Part shown: in pieces, positions 15,959-24,448 of the stretch
How the letters are laid out: the number at the start of each line of letters is the position of its first letter
Numbering within the stretch: the first letter of the stretch is position 1
Assembly (NCBI GenBank): GCA_020723305.1
Contig: DYJC01000006.1
Location: 62,001 to 126,000 of the forward strand
Origin: Desulfosudis oleivorans
GTDB lineage: Bacteria; Desulfobacterota; Desulfobacteria; Desulfobacterales; SURF-7
Reading direction: 5' to 3'
DNA length: 64,000 nucleotides
Program-made: the position numbers and the translations under genes
Notes under the pieces: generated by a model
Database searches by the model: none
What the model was told of the DNA's origin: nothing
The model's input: only the letters and a program-made list of their open reading frames with translations

Positions 15959-18900
15959 CCCGGCTTTCATCTTGTGATGGAAACGTTCCGCTCTCAGACA
16001 AAACGTCTCCAGTTTGGCACTGATCAGCTGTGGAAATGGTGATCCATCACTCTCAATGGCCAGAAACGGTAGATCATCCGTTCCGTCAAGCAGTTGCCTG
16101 AGTTTTTTATTTTTCGGATCTGTTGCCAGCTTATCTTTCGAGTTCATGACACGGTTCAAAATGGATTCAGACATCCGGTTTGGCATGCAACCAAACGGTC
16201 CCACTGCGATTACTCCACAGGTATTGGTCGCAATCTCTTCTATGGAACTGCCGACGGTTAAAATCGCCTCCCCTGCCAGTTTTGGAGATATATAGGCTGA
16301 TCCGGTCCGGACAATTTTTTCAATGTGAAAGGGTTCAAAATGAATCAACCCGGAATCGGATAAGACACGCTTCAGCCGCTTTTCATAATGGCTCATCAAG
16401 GTCTTTTTAATGAGAAACGTAACCCTGTCCTTAACAGACATCTGGTCATAAACCAGCTTTTTATCCACAAGATAGTCTGAATAGAGTATCCACTCGGCAA
16501 TGGGTGAACAGATGGATGAAAACCCTTTTTCCGCCAGGTATTCAGTCAGATACTGTCTTGACAGGCCATCGCGCCGGACAAATATCTCCCCGGCAATCAG
16601 GATGGTTGGAACGGTTTCCGGTGATCGGATCAGAGGGATTTTCTTTAGATCAGAACTGAATTCCGAAAGTTGTCTTTCGATATCCTTGAACTGGCCACGT
16701 TCCAGCTGCAACAATATCTTTTTCCATCCCTGCTCTAGAATCTCCAGTGCTTTTTCAGGATTCCTGGTATTAGCCAGAAGCATGGAACGGATATCCTCCA
16801 CTGCATCGGATATGACTACTGCCCACCAAACTCTGAGCTGGATATCGTTCCCAAGTCCGGCATAGCTGTTTTCCGAGGTCAGGGATAGAAGTGCGACATC
16901 CTCAAGTTCCATTCTTTTTATCAGGTCTTCCATGAAAACAAAGTACTGTCCGAACCGACAGGGCCCTGCTCCGGTCGGCATGAAGTATACCAGCTTTTCA
17001 TCCTGCTTTTTCTGATGAAAAACATAATCAAGGAGCGTTCCTGTCGTCAGTATCAAGGGAAGGCACTCCTTACAGGATGTGTTGGCACGTCCCAGTTTTA
17101 AAATCGCCTCATCAGACGGCGGATGAACAACGGCATGAAATCCCTTTGACCGGAATACGGCTGCAAACGATTCTGTTGAAAACCGGCCCATGGAAGGAAA
17201 TAGAAGTGTCACCTGCGGATCATTCATGGGTAGAATCTTTCCGGAAGATGTTCGCAAATCCGGAATCGGGGTGTTAAACAGTATTTGAGACGGTGTGAAC
17301 CCGGACTGTTTTTTAACGATATACTGTTTTGATATCAAATGGCGATAAGCTGCGACAATGTCGAGAAAGGCTTCAATTCGGGTTTCCAGACCTGCATCTG
17401 CCGTATGACTGTCCAGCTCAAGCGTAAGAGATGGTTTTTTGCCCATGATATTTCGAAAATATCCGATAATAAATGAGTCCGGACCACAGGAAAAATTGGT
17501 GATATAGGTACCAAAAAGTTGAGGATGTTTCTCCACATATCGAGTGGCTTTAAGGATCCGTTCCCCTGTCCCCCAATACATATGACGTTTTGCCTTTTCT
17601 TCCATACTGGGTAGAAAATCAAATGGAATGATCAAAACACCACGGGAAGCAAATTTATGAGGTATTCCCATGTTTGCTTCACCGGCAAATCCGCTATAAG
17701 ATCTTCCGAACAGGACAATCGCGGTCTTTTCCGGATCCTTTTCCAGCTGCGCAATCACATTTTTCCCAATCTCTTTCATTTCCGCCATGCATTGCTTCTG
17801 GTTCTTCACGGCGACGTGAAATGCTTTCTCAGCTTCCTTTCGATCAATCCCCATCTGACGAGCCACTTTCACAAGAACCGGCTGAATGGATTCAAGCCCG
17901 TCTTTTAAATCCAGATATGGAGCAAGCACTTTCAGATTTTGCTGTTTCATCTCATCCAGCTTATCCTGAAAAGTAGACTGTAAATAAAAAGTCTCTCCCT
18001 GGACAAACGGACAAACCTGAGAACTCAACTGCCCATTCCGGTTTGGGATTGCTTTCAAATGCGGCAGAAAAATAAAATCCAATCCTTCAGAATTCAAGAG
18101 GGAGCCAAAAAAACCATGAGCCAATTCCGCAGGATAACAGAAAGCCGATTCCCGCTGATCAATTCCAGCCTGGGAAACCGTTTCCGGAAGGACGACTTCA
18201 TATCCGAGCTCCTGAAAAAAAACCGCAAACAAGGGGTAATAGGTATTGATTAAAAAACTTCTATTGATTCCGACTTTTCCTCTTCTTTTTTCAACTGCTC
18301 CTTTCTGTTTTCCTGCATATTTTTCAAATACCAGCTGCTGGCGAATTTTTACAAGATCCAAGTTCTTTACATCAAACTTAATATTCTTTCGTATATTATA
18401 ATAGCGATTGCATGCACCGCCAAAAGGAAACTTCTTGTCCTCCAGATGGATCATGGCAATCTCGCAACGCCGGTCACACTCCTCCCCTCCCCCGTGACAA
18501 ATGAATGATTTTCCATAGGTCACTTCCCGTTCCGAAAGATCTTTTAAATCAAATCGATCAATTTTCATAAGACCTGTTTCGATACGCTTCCCGATTTCCA
18601 GGGCTGCCCCGAACGCACCCATCAGTCCGGGTTCCGGCGGGACAACAATCGGCTTTCCGACAAGGGATGCCATTGCAAGTGGCACAGCCTTGTTATAGCA
18701 GACACCTCCTTGCATAAATACTTTTTCACCAACCGGCCTGTTGGATTTCACACGATTTGAATAGTTCATGCATATTGAATAAACCAAACCAGCGATAATA
18801 TCTTCATGCTGCACACCTTCATGAATCGCGTTTTTGATATCGGAAGCAATAAAAGCAGCGCACTGATCATTAAAGTTAGGTGGATTCTTCCCTTTTATGG

Positions 18901-20374
18901 CAATATCGGCGATCTCTTCCATGTGAACATTGAGAGACTCAAGAGCAGATTCTTCCAGAAAGGAGCCTGTCCCTGCAGAGCAGGCCTCATTCATGGCATA
19001 GTCTGAAGATACCCCGCTTGTGATATAGGTATATTTGGCATCCTGCCCTCCGATCTCAAAAATCGTGTCCACATCCGGGTCAAAATATACAGCAGCCGTT
19101 GCATGGGCAATGATCTCATTCACTACACCTTCCGTCAACGCATGCAGCCCGGCAATCTGACGTCCGGACCCGCAGACACCCAATCCCTGGATATGAATCT
19201 CCGATGGATCGACGGATTTTTGAATGGTCTGTAAGATTGCCCGGTAGCATTCTCTGGAAGCGCCGACTGGATCACCATTGGTTCTGAGGTAAACGGAAGC
19301 GAGTATTGCATTATCTGATTTCCGCAAAAGAACCGCCTTGGTTGTTGTTGAACCAACATCCAAACCCAGAAGGCATAGATCATTTTTCCGGACAGTCGAT
19401 TTTTCAATGGTCTTAAAGGAAACCATATCCGTAAAATCAGACAATGGCGGAAGCGCCTCAAATACCCTGGCTCCTGTTTTCAGCAGTCCTTCTGTTCCGA
19501 TAAAAGGTTTAGAGCCGTTTTCAAGAGCCCAGAGCGCTGTCCCGAGCGCTTCAAAATAGGGTGCTTCTTTTGGGACAATCATCCCCGGAATCTCTTTTTT
19601 CAGATTTCGGATCATCATCTGATTCAGCGCAGTTCCTCCTGCGATCATGATATTTTCACGTTTGACTTTTTTTAAAAGCTCCAGGATCTTATCCGCCATC
19701 ATTTTGCATAGGCCGGCAGTGACCTTGATTTTCGGAACACCCTTGTTGGTGGCATGTGTACAGTCTGACTTGCAGAAAACGGAACACCGTCCGGATACAT
19801 GGTGCAGGTTTTCAATTTCCGACCAGTCTGATATCTCATTCAAGGAAAGATCCATTCTACGCAATTGCTGAACAAAAAACTCTCCGGTTCCGGAAGCACA
19901 TTTATTCCCGGTCAAGACATTTGAAATCTGTCCTTGTTTATCCAGCATGTAAACCATGAACGTCTCCCCTCCTGCGGATACTACAGCAGGGCAGGAAACA
20001 CCGGGCGGTTTCAGAAAGCGGTAAGCATACTCGACAGCTTCCGGCTCAGAAACAGCAGGCAGATTGACAAATCTCTGAAATTTTCGGCCGGTCACAGCGA
20101 TGCTGTCAAACTGATCCGGCTGAATATCATAAAATACGGAAAGAAGCGCTTTTTTAGGATTCCCACCATGCGGATACACTGCATGATGGGTAATCCTTGT
20201 TTCTTTTTCAGAATCATTCCCATTCCCGCCTGAACGTATCTCAACCTGGGCAACCGATACGGTTGATGCCCCCAGGCAGATTCCAAGTGCACGTTTATGC
20301 GCAAAGGATTCGTTTCTCAAGATCGAATCATCCATAATTATCTTTTTCCATCGTCCTGCTTTTTGGTTTAACAC
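15950..20374 (-). CDS. giant acyl-CoA dehydratase activase-related protein (two BadF/HgdC ATPase domains plus DUF2229)
   Basis: Up to 1474 residues from GTG 20374; ATG 20335 ('MDDSILRNESF') is an alternative, neither with a strong ribosome site. Two ASKHA ATPase domains in tandem: the first opens at 'LGICLGASTVSVAQV' with 'GNKCASGTGEFF' and 'IAGGTALNQMM'; the second opens at 'LGLDVGSTTTKAVLL' (about residue 340) with 'GGQDAKYTY', 'NEACSAGTGSFLE', the Cys of 'NDQCAAFIASDI' and 'FMQGGVCYNKAV'. The C-terminal ~750 residues are DUF2229-like ('LINTYYPLFAVFFQELG', 'FLPHLKAIPN', 'CPFVQGETFYL') with further Cys clusters ('TSCKECLPLIL', 'GPCRFGQY'). In HgdC and BadF/BcrA-type enzymes such domains use ATP to energise electrons for dehydratases or benzoyl-CoA reductase. 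No partner dehydratase is adjacent. Confidence 0.85.
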   Translation of the reverse strand: MLNQKAGRWKKIIMDDSILRNESFAHKRALGICLGASTVSVAQVEIRSGGNGNDSEKETRITHHAVYPHGGNPKKALLSVFYDIQPDQFDSIAVTGRKFQRFVNLPAVSEPEAVEYAYRFLKPPGVSCPAVVSAGGETFMVYMLDKQGQISNVLTGNKCASGTGEFFVQQLRRMDLSLNEISDWSEIENLHHVSGRCSVFCKSDCTHATNKGVPKIKVTAGLCKMMADKILELLKKVKRENIMIAGGTALNQMMIRNLKKEIPGMIVPKEAPYFEALGTALWALENGSKPFIGTEGLLKTGARVFEALPPLSDFTDMVSFKTIEKSTVRKNDLCLLGLDVGSTTTKAVLLRKSDNAILASVYLRTNGDPVGASRECYRAILQTIQKSVDPSEIHIQGLGVCGSGRQIAGLHALTEGVVNEIIAHATAAVYFDPDVDTIFEIGGQDAKYTYITSGVSSDYAMNEACSAGTGSFLEESALESLNVHMEEIADIAIKGKNPPNFNDQCAAFIASDIKNAIHEGVQHEDIIAGLVYSICMNYSNRVKSNRPVGEKVFMQGGVCYNKAVPLAMASLVGKPIVVPPEPGLMGAFGAALEIGKRIETGLMKIDRFDLKDLSEREVTYGKSFICHGGGEECDRRCEIAMIHLEDKKFPFGGACNRYYNIRKNIKFDVKNLDLVKIRQQLVFEKYAGKQKGAVEKRRGKVGINRSFLINTYYPLFAVFFQELGYEVVLPETVSQAGIDQRESAFCYPAELAHGFFGSLLNSEGLDFIFLPHLKAIPNRNGQLSSQVCPFVQGETFYLQSTFQDKLDEMKQQNLKVLAPYLDLKDGLESIQPVLVKVARQMGIDRKEAEKAFHVAVKNQKQCMAEMKEIGKNVIAQLEKDPEKTAIVLFGRSYSGFAGEANMGIPHKFASRGVLIIPFDFLPSMEEKAKRHMYWGTGERILKATRYVEKHPQLFGTYITNFSCGPDSFIIGYFRNIMGKKPSLTLELDSHTADAGLETRIEAFLDIVAAYRHLISKQYIVKKQSGFTPSQILFNTPIPDLRTSSGKILPMNDPQVTLLFPSMGRFSTESFAAVFRSKGFHAVVHPPSDEAILKLGRANTSCKECLPLILTTGTLLDYVFHQKKQDEKLVYFMPTGAGPCRFGQYFVFMEDLIKRMELEDVALLSLTSENSYAGLGNDIQLRVWWAVVISDAVEDIRSMLLANTRNPEKALEILEQGWKKILLQLERGQFKDIERQLSEFSSDLKKIPLIRSPETVPTILIAGEIFVRRDGLSRQYLTEYLAEKGFSSICSPIAEWILYSDYLVDKKLVYDQMSVKDRVTFLIKKTLMSHYEKRLKRVLSDSGLIHFEPFHIEKIVRTGSAYISPKLAGEAILTVGSSIEEIATNTCGVIAVGPFGCMPNRMSESILNRVMNSKDKLATDPKNKKLRQLLDGTDDLPFLAIESDGSPFPQLISAKLETFCLRAERFHHKMKAGLN

Positions 20375-20608
20375 AGATTCAAAACCTATCCTTATGAAAC
20401 AAGGAAGGTAACTTATATGTCTTTATTCATTTTACTTTTGAAGAAATGATGCATATGGCCGACATTTGATATTATACAACATTTTCACCAGCCATGAGCG
20501 ATCGTTTATGTAGATCGGGTAAATTTATCAGCTAATTTTTTTTTTTCAACATAAAAAAATGCTTCCTGCAAATGATGGACAAAGATGGTTTGAATTGAAT
20601 AACCGATG

Positions 20609-21253
20609 TCATCCTGATTTTACTGAGCTTTGGCGCAGACCGTACCAAAGCAGAAAATTGATCCCGGAGCATATGATAATCAACAAAGCGGTTGTAATCT
20701 TGAAAAAAATTCTAGGCATAATATAATAGGAAAAATCAAACCTGGTATTCAGCCATAACTTATTTTTAAACAGGATAGGATGAAAAACATCTCTCCAGAA
20801 GACACCGAATACCGGTAGAATTGTTAATAAGGAGAGAATGATAATCATATTTACCAGGGCAAAAGAAGACACTGTCCTGGCATGAAAACAGAGAATCAGG
20901 CCGAGAAGCGAAAAAACAAACAAAATAAACATTTTATCCGCCATAAGCCTTACTTCAAGAAGATGTGCCCCTTCTTTACCAGTCCAGAATACGGAAGTTA
21001 ACTCTCCCTGATGGCGGAAAAATCGACTCAGCTCTTGTATTCCCTTATCAATTCTTTCATATCCCATTTTTTCACAACGAGAATGCCAGTTACAACTGAT
21101 TCTGTACCACCCCGGAAGGTATAGAATCAGTGAAAACGGTAGGTACACTGTAAAGTAAAGAAGGGATAAAAATAAGATAATCCGGTTTATGATTCTAAAT
21201 AGGGAATTTATTATATCCTTATGGTTAAACCTTTTCTCCACAGATCTTTCCAA
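20609..21253 (-). CDS. DUF1461 / TIGR01906 integral membrane protein
   Basis: 214 residues, with about four membrane spans (residues ~20-48, ~108-128, ~132-155, ~185-205). 'TGKEGAHLLEVRLM' before the second span and 'DVFHPILFKNKLW' before the last match the conserved E-x-x-HL-x-DV and F-H-x-x-F-x-x-x-W patterns that I associate with DUF1461. Function of the family is unknown. It stands alone between the activase and a repeat fragment; no clear ribosome site was identified. Confidence 0.6.
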   Translation of the reverse strand: MERSVEKRFNHKDIINSLFRIINRIILFLSLLYFTVYLPFSLILYLPGWYRISCNWHSRCEKMGYERIDKGIQELSRFFRHQGELTSVFWTGKEGAHLLEVRLMADKMFILFVFSLLGLILCFHARTVSSFALVNMIIILSLLTILPVFGVFWRDVFHPILFKNKLWLNTRFDFSYYIMPRIFFKITTALLIIICSGINFLLWYGLRQSSVKSG

Positions 21254-21290
21254 TCAAGCTTTTGATGTTCCAAAAAAAAACAAATTCTGA

Positions 21291-21320
21291 GAGCCAATTT
21301 CAAAACGTACCTATCCTATT
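21291..21320. repeat. partial short inverted-repeat element, copy B
   Basis: Starts with the intact terminal repeat GAGCCAATTTCAAAACG and then degenerates; AAAGCGTGATGA repeated at about 21346 and 21364 recalls the AAAGCGTCACAC of full copies. No right-hand terminal repeat is present, so this is a decayed or truncated copy. Confidence 0.6.
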
Positions 21321-21473
21321 TGGCTATCGTTGTATTGTCAATTTTAAAGCGTGATGATGTTTAAAGCGTGATGAAAAAGAATGAGTTGCAAACAGAGATA
21401 ATAAAAAAACACAATGTGGATATAATGGAGTGATTATTCTGTAAAGTCAGGGTGGAATGACACAGGAGTGGAA

Positions 21474-22364
21474 TTAATGTTTGCTTTCTTCGGTCTTTTT
21501 TTCATTTTCCCCCTTTGTTTCAGCTTGAACTTCTTCATAGTGACTGAAAAATGCCTCAACACTTTTCCATTGAGATGTGACTGTGATGTTCTGGATTGAG
21601 ATGCTTTCAATCTGACCTTTTGCATAGGGATTAATGATCTGTAAAAGCATATCTCTAACGGCGCCCAGTTTGTCCATTGTATTGATTTCAGAATAAGTCA
21701 GAGAACTTAAATGAAAAATCATCGCTTCTTTCACCTTGGGATGTAATTTGGGCAAAGGAGCAACCACTTTTTCTTCACCTGGAGCAACCTCCTTTTCCTC
21801 ACTTGGCTTTAAGATAAGCTTTAATTCAATACAGAGATACCGTTCTTTGCTAACAGGCTTTTCCTTACTTAAATTCACGACAAAAGGCTTTACGGGCAAA
21901 ACGATTGCAGGTCTCTCTTTTCCTTCCGCCTGCTGCTTTATTATCTTTGCCCAGATTTCAATGGTACCATCGGGTTTCTTTATCTGCATCTTCGATTCAG
22001 TGATCTCGATAATCGTAAAAGAGATTGTCTCCCCGACAATCCATTCGTTTCCCACCTTTGCTTGCGTCGCCGTCACATTCAGTACGCCGCCCACAACTAC
22101 CCATGTACCTGAAAATTCTTCGTCCTCTGCTTTAGCCTTGGCTGATTGACCGCCTTCCTTTCGAACCTTTGATTGCCATGTTCCGTCTGCCAAGAATGTC
22201 AAGTCCTTATGTCCTTTGTCCTTTTTCATACGCCAAGTACCGATAAAACGGCCATCAGCAGGAGTATCCTCTTTACTGCATCCATAACCACCGGAAAAAA
22301 ACAAAACGCAGATAAAAAAATACAATATTTTTATACATATGGCAGAAGTTTTTGGATTCCTCAT
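21474..22364 (-). CDS. lipoprotein with lipocalin-like and FliL-like domains
   Basis: 296 residues. A hydrophobic signal segment ends in 'FFSGGYGC', a loose lipobox, so the mature protein is probably lipid-anchored. Residues ~38-145 hold a GTW...DGTW pattern ('FIGTWRMKKD', 'FLADGTWQSKV', 'FSGTWVVVGG') like lipocalin-type DUF domains. Residues ~160-265 read like FliL: 'PFVVNLSKEK', 'RYLCIELKLIL', 'LHPKVKEAMIFHLSSLTYSE', 'MDKLGAVRDMLLQIINPYA' and 'ISIQNITV'. The tail is highly charged. FliL normally sits at the flagellar motor as an inner-membrane protein; no flagellar gene is near and the anchor here is different, so a separate role is likely. Confidence 0.6.
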   Translation of the reverse strand: MRNPKTSAICIKILYFFICVLFFSGGYGCSKEDTPADGRFIGTWRMKKDKGHKDLTFLADGTWQSKVRKEGGQSAKAKAEDEEFSGTWVVVGGVLNVTATQAKVGNEWIVGETISFTIIEITESKMQIKKPDGTIEIWAKIIKQQAEGKERPAIVLPVKPFVVNLSKEKPVSKERYLCIELKLILKPSEEKEVAPGEEKVVAPLPKLHPKVKEAMIFHLSSLTYSEINTMDKLGAVRDMLLQIINPYAKGQIESISIQNITVTSQWKSVEAFFSHYEEVQAETKGENEKKTEESKH

Positions 22365-22667
22365 CTTACATCCTCAATACACGATGAATGGATGTCCGGT
22401 TAATGCAATACTATGGAATCAGGTGAATGGTTGTCAGTAGAGTTATCCCAAAATAAGGAACCTGGCTGAATAATCACAGGTAGACCGGAAATGTTGATGA
22501 AAAGATCTATGGTAATCTAAAGGTCATGATCTGTTTTCCGGTGTCAGTGATGTGAATATGGCATTATTTTTGGGATTTGAAAGCAGTTTATCATCTCATT
22601 ACAATATGGTCAACAAACTTCAAAACAAGATTTGAATACAATTGAAGATACTTAAAGTGAAACGCAT
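22365..22667. other. intergenic region without recognised gene
   Basis: About 300 bases between the lipoprotein start and the terminator of the HesB-like gene. No credible reading frame, RNA motif or repeat was seen. It must hold the promoter of the lipoprotein gene, but no convincing -35/-10 pair stands out. Confidence 0.5.
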
Positions 22668-22709
22668 AAAAAAGGAACAATATCCATTTTGAGTTATGAA
22701 TATTGTTCC
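22668..22709 (-). terminator. rho-independent terminator of the HesB-like selenoprotein gene
   Basis: A perfect 10-bp stem (GGAACAATAT / ATATTGTTCC, 22674-22709) followed on the minus strand by TTTTTT. It lies about 30 bases beyond the stop codon at 22740. Confidence 0.8.
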
Positions 22710-22739
22710 CATGAATTACATTGAATGAATCGAATATTT

Positions 22740-23048
22740 CTATCCGCAGGTGCCGGTTCCGCAACTCTTACACCCTGCACCAAGAACGATGCTGGAGGAG
22801 ATGCTGAATCCCATTTCCTTAAAATCCACTTTGATTGGGGTCGCTTTTTTTAAAAAATCTTTATCAACAAGATATTGAAATCCATCCACATCATAAACAT
22901 TATCTGAATCTTTTGGCTCATCCAGAGCCATAGCAAGAGATGGGCCGCCTCACCCACCTTCATTCAAAAAGATTCGAATCGGCATCACTGTTTTATCCTT
23001 GAAATAGTCAGCGATCTGTTTTGTCGCCATTTCAGTAACTTCAACCAT
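22740..23048 (-). CDS. HesB/IscA-like selenoprotein (in-frame UGA read as selenocysteine)
   Basis: 102 residues if UGA at 22950-22952 is read through. The part before it is 'MVEVTEMATKQIADYF' to 'IRIFLNEGG', then U33, then 'GGPSLAMALDEPKDSD' and so on to the Cys-rich end 'GAGCKSCGTGTCG'. The UGA falls exactly where HesB/IscA proteins have the first conserved Cys (GG-C-G...), and the family pattern continues without break on the far side. AGGAGG lies 7 bases before ATG 23048, a strong promoter is at 23126-23154 and a terminator follows, so the whole unit looks functional. HesB-like selenoproteins are a known bacterial selenoprotein family. Role: probably iron or Fe-S/thiol redox chemistry, unproven. 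Standard gene callers would start at ATG 22931 and lose the first 39 codons. Confidence 0.85.
22915..22946 (-). promoter_or_regulatory. candidate bacterial SECIS element
   Basis: Starting 4 bases after the UGA, GGC-C-CATC pairs with GATG-A-GCC (7 pairs, one C/A mismatch) around a 16-base loop containing GCTATGGC. Position directly downstream of UGA and within the coding region is as expected for the SelB-binding hairpin; the exact fold needs a program. Confidence 0.5.
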
Positions 23049-23076
23049 TGAATTTCCTCCTGTATAAAAAATATCA

Positions 23077-23104
23077 GTTACAGAAGGATGGAACCATCTG
23101 TAAC
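23077..23104 (-). promoter_or_regulatory. leader hairpin or operator before the HesB-like gene
   Basis: GTTACAGA and TCTGTAAC form an 8-bp inverted repeat around 12 bases; the middle also holds GATGGTTCCATC. It lies between the promoter and the ribosome site, so it could be an operator or an RNA hairpin in the leader. Confidence 0.45.
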
Positions 23105-23125
23105 CACTGATTACTCCTGTCGATA

Positions 23126-23154
23126 ATTTTAGTCATTGTTATTGATTTTGTCAA
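23126..23154 (-). promoter_or_regulatory. sigma-70-type promoter of the HesB-like selenoprotein gene
   Basis: On the minus strand TTGACA, 17 bases, TAAAAT: a perfect -35, a five-of-six -10 and ideal spacing. Transcription would start near 23119, 70 bases before the ATG. Confidence 0.7.
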
Positions 23155-23224
23155 TGATCAAAAGGAATAAAAGGATTTCAAAGACTCTCTTAATTTACTC
23201 TGCCAAACGAGCAGGAAATGGCTG

Positions 23225-23758
23225 TTAACCATTATTGCTGTGTGATGAAAAATAATCAGTGTAAACATCAAAGTATTCACGGGAAAATAAAATAAAAATA
23301 ACCTGCTTTATAGAAGGATGGTCTGTTAGAAACCGGATGGTTGTATTGACGGCAATTTCACATGCCTCCCGGATCGGATAACCATAAACACCGCAACTGA
23401 TTGCAGGGAATGCGATTGTTTTGATATTGTTTTCAATTGCAAGCCTCAAGCTGTTTTCATAACAATTTTGCAGCAGTTCAGGGCTGTTTCCACTTTTTCT
23501 ATAAACCGGCCCAACTGTATGAATAATGTATTTTGCTTTCAGTTCATAACCTTTTGTAATCCTGGCCTCGCCTGTAGGGCAACCACCAATTTTTCTGCAT
23601 TCGGACAAAAGTTCCGGACCTGCTTTTCGATGTATTGCCCCATCAACACCGCCGCCCCCTAAGAGAGATGTATTGGCTGCATTTACAATTGCATCAACCG
23701 TAAGGTCCGTTATATCACCTTGTTGAATTGCAATCCGGTTTAAAAGTTCTGGAATCAT
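23225..23758 (-). CDS. macro-domain protein, ADP-ribose / O-acetyl-ADP-ribose hydrolase
   Basis: 177 residues, one macro domain of the YmdB/MacroD type: 'IQQGDITDLTVDAIVNAANTSLLGGGGVDGAIHRKAG' in overlapping form (key pieces 'GDITDL', 'VDAIVNAAN', 'GGGGVDGAIH'), then 'CPTGEARITKGYELKA', 'IIHTVGPVY' and 'AFPAISCGVYGYP'. The NAAN and GGGVDGAI loops that bind ADP-ribose are intact, so deacylation of O-acetyl-ADP-ribose or removal of ADP-ribose from proteins is plausible. It follows the FmdB-like gene by 15 bases on the same strand, presumably one transcript. Confidence 0.9.
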   Translation of the reverse strand: MIPELLNRIAIQQGDITDLTVDAIVNAANTSLLGGGGVDGAIHRKAGPELLSECRKIGGCPTGEARITKGYELKAKYIIHTVGPVYRKSGNSPELLQNCYENSLRLAIENNIKTIAFPAISCGVYGYPIREACEIAVNTTIRFLTDHPSIKQVIFILFSREYFDVYTDYFSSHSNNG

Positions 23759-23773
23759 CGCTTTCTCCTGGCC

Positions 23774-24268
23774 TTATAAGTCATACAGGGTATCATCTTT
23801 TATGGGTGCTTTCCGGATGTGTGATTGAAGACCGCCTTTTTTGCCGGACAAGACAAATGGGTCCTCGCCTTCCAGCAAATCTCCCATTTCAGCTTCTATT
23901 GTTTCCGGATCATCCCCTTTTTCCATTCGGGCCAATGCTTCCTCCATACCGGATCCCAGTTCCATCCCTGTCATTTCCGTCAGTTTTCTCATCAGGTTTG
24001 CCGCCTGTTTTGGATCATTCTCATTGATATTCTCAGCTTCTCTGGCCAGCATCTGCATTGCTTTTTCCATCCTGCTTTCATCCACAGGAAGATCATCCAT
24101 ACCCTTTTCTTCACCTGCATTTCCGGTAAATGAAAAAACAGACATCTGCCGTTTCAATGTTGTTTTTTTACATTTGGGGCAAACTGGTTTTTTGTTTGTA
24201 TTGACTGACCTTGAAAAAAAATTGAATATTGTATTGCATTCCTCGCAGAAAAATTCATATATCGGCAT
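23774..24268 (-). CDS. FmdB-family zinc ribbon protein
   Basis: 164 residues. N-terminal FmdB-type zinc ribbon: 'MPIYEFFCEECNTIFNFF' and 'KPVCPKCKKTTLKRQ', with the two CxxC pairs. The rest (residues ~55-164) is an acidic, Met/Glu-rich helical tail ('ARMEKGDDPETIEAEMGDLL') ending in 'DDTLYDL'. Function of such proteins is not known beyond likely metal binding and regulation. Start at ATG 24268, with GAGGA 7 bases upstream, is preferred to the TTG two codons earlier. Confidence 0.75.
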   Translation of the reverse strand: MPIYEFFCEECNTIFNFFSRSVNTNKKPVCPKCKKTTLKRQMSVFSFTGNAGEEKGMDDLPVDESRMEKAMQMLAREAENINENDPKQAANLMRKLTEMTGMELGSGMEEALARMEKGDDPETIEAEMGDLLEGEDPFVLSGKKGGLQSHIRKAPIKDDTLYDL

Positions 24269-24448
24269 TCTCAATTCCTCATCAATAGGCTAAAGGTTCT
24301 TGATTTTATTCTCTCCTAACCAGGAGATACCATATCGAAAATGCTGATAATTGTAAAGAAAACCTTTGTTGACTTGCGATTTGACTTTTGGTATTGACGG
24401 CCATCAAAATAATTATGAAATAACCAAATTGGAAAAGGAAAAAATGAA

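Noticed and set aside
22740-22931. A 63-residue gene starting at ATG 22931
   Set aside because: It is the part of the HesB-like gene after the UGA. It has no ribosome site of its own, and the true promoter and site serve the ATG at 23048.
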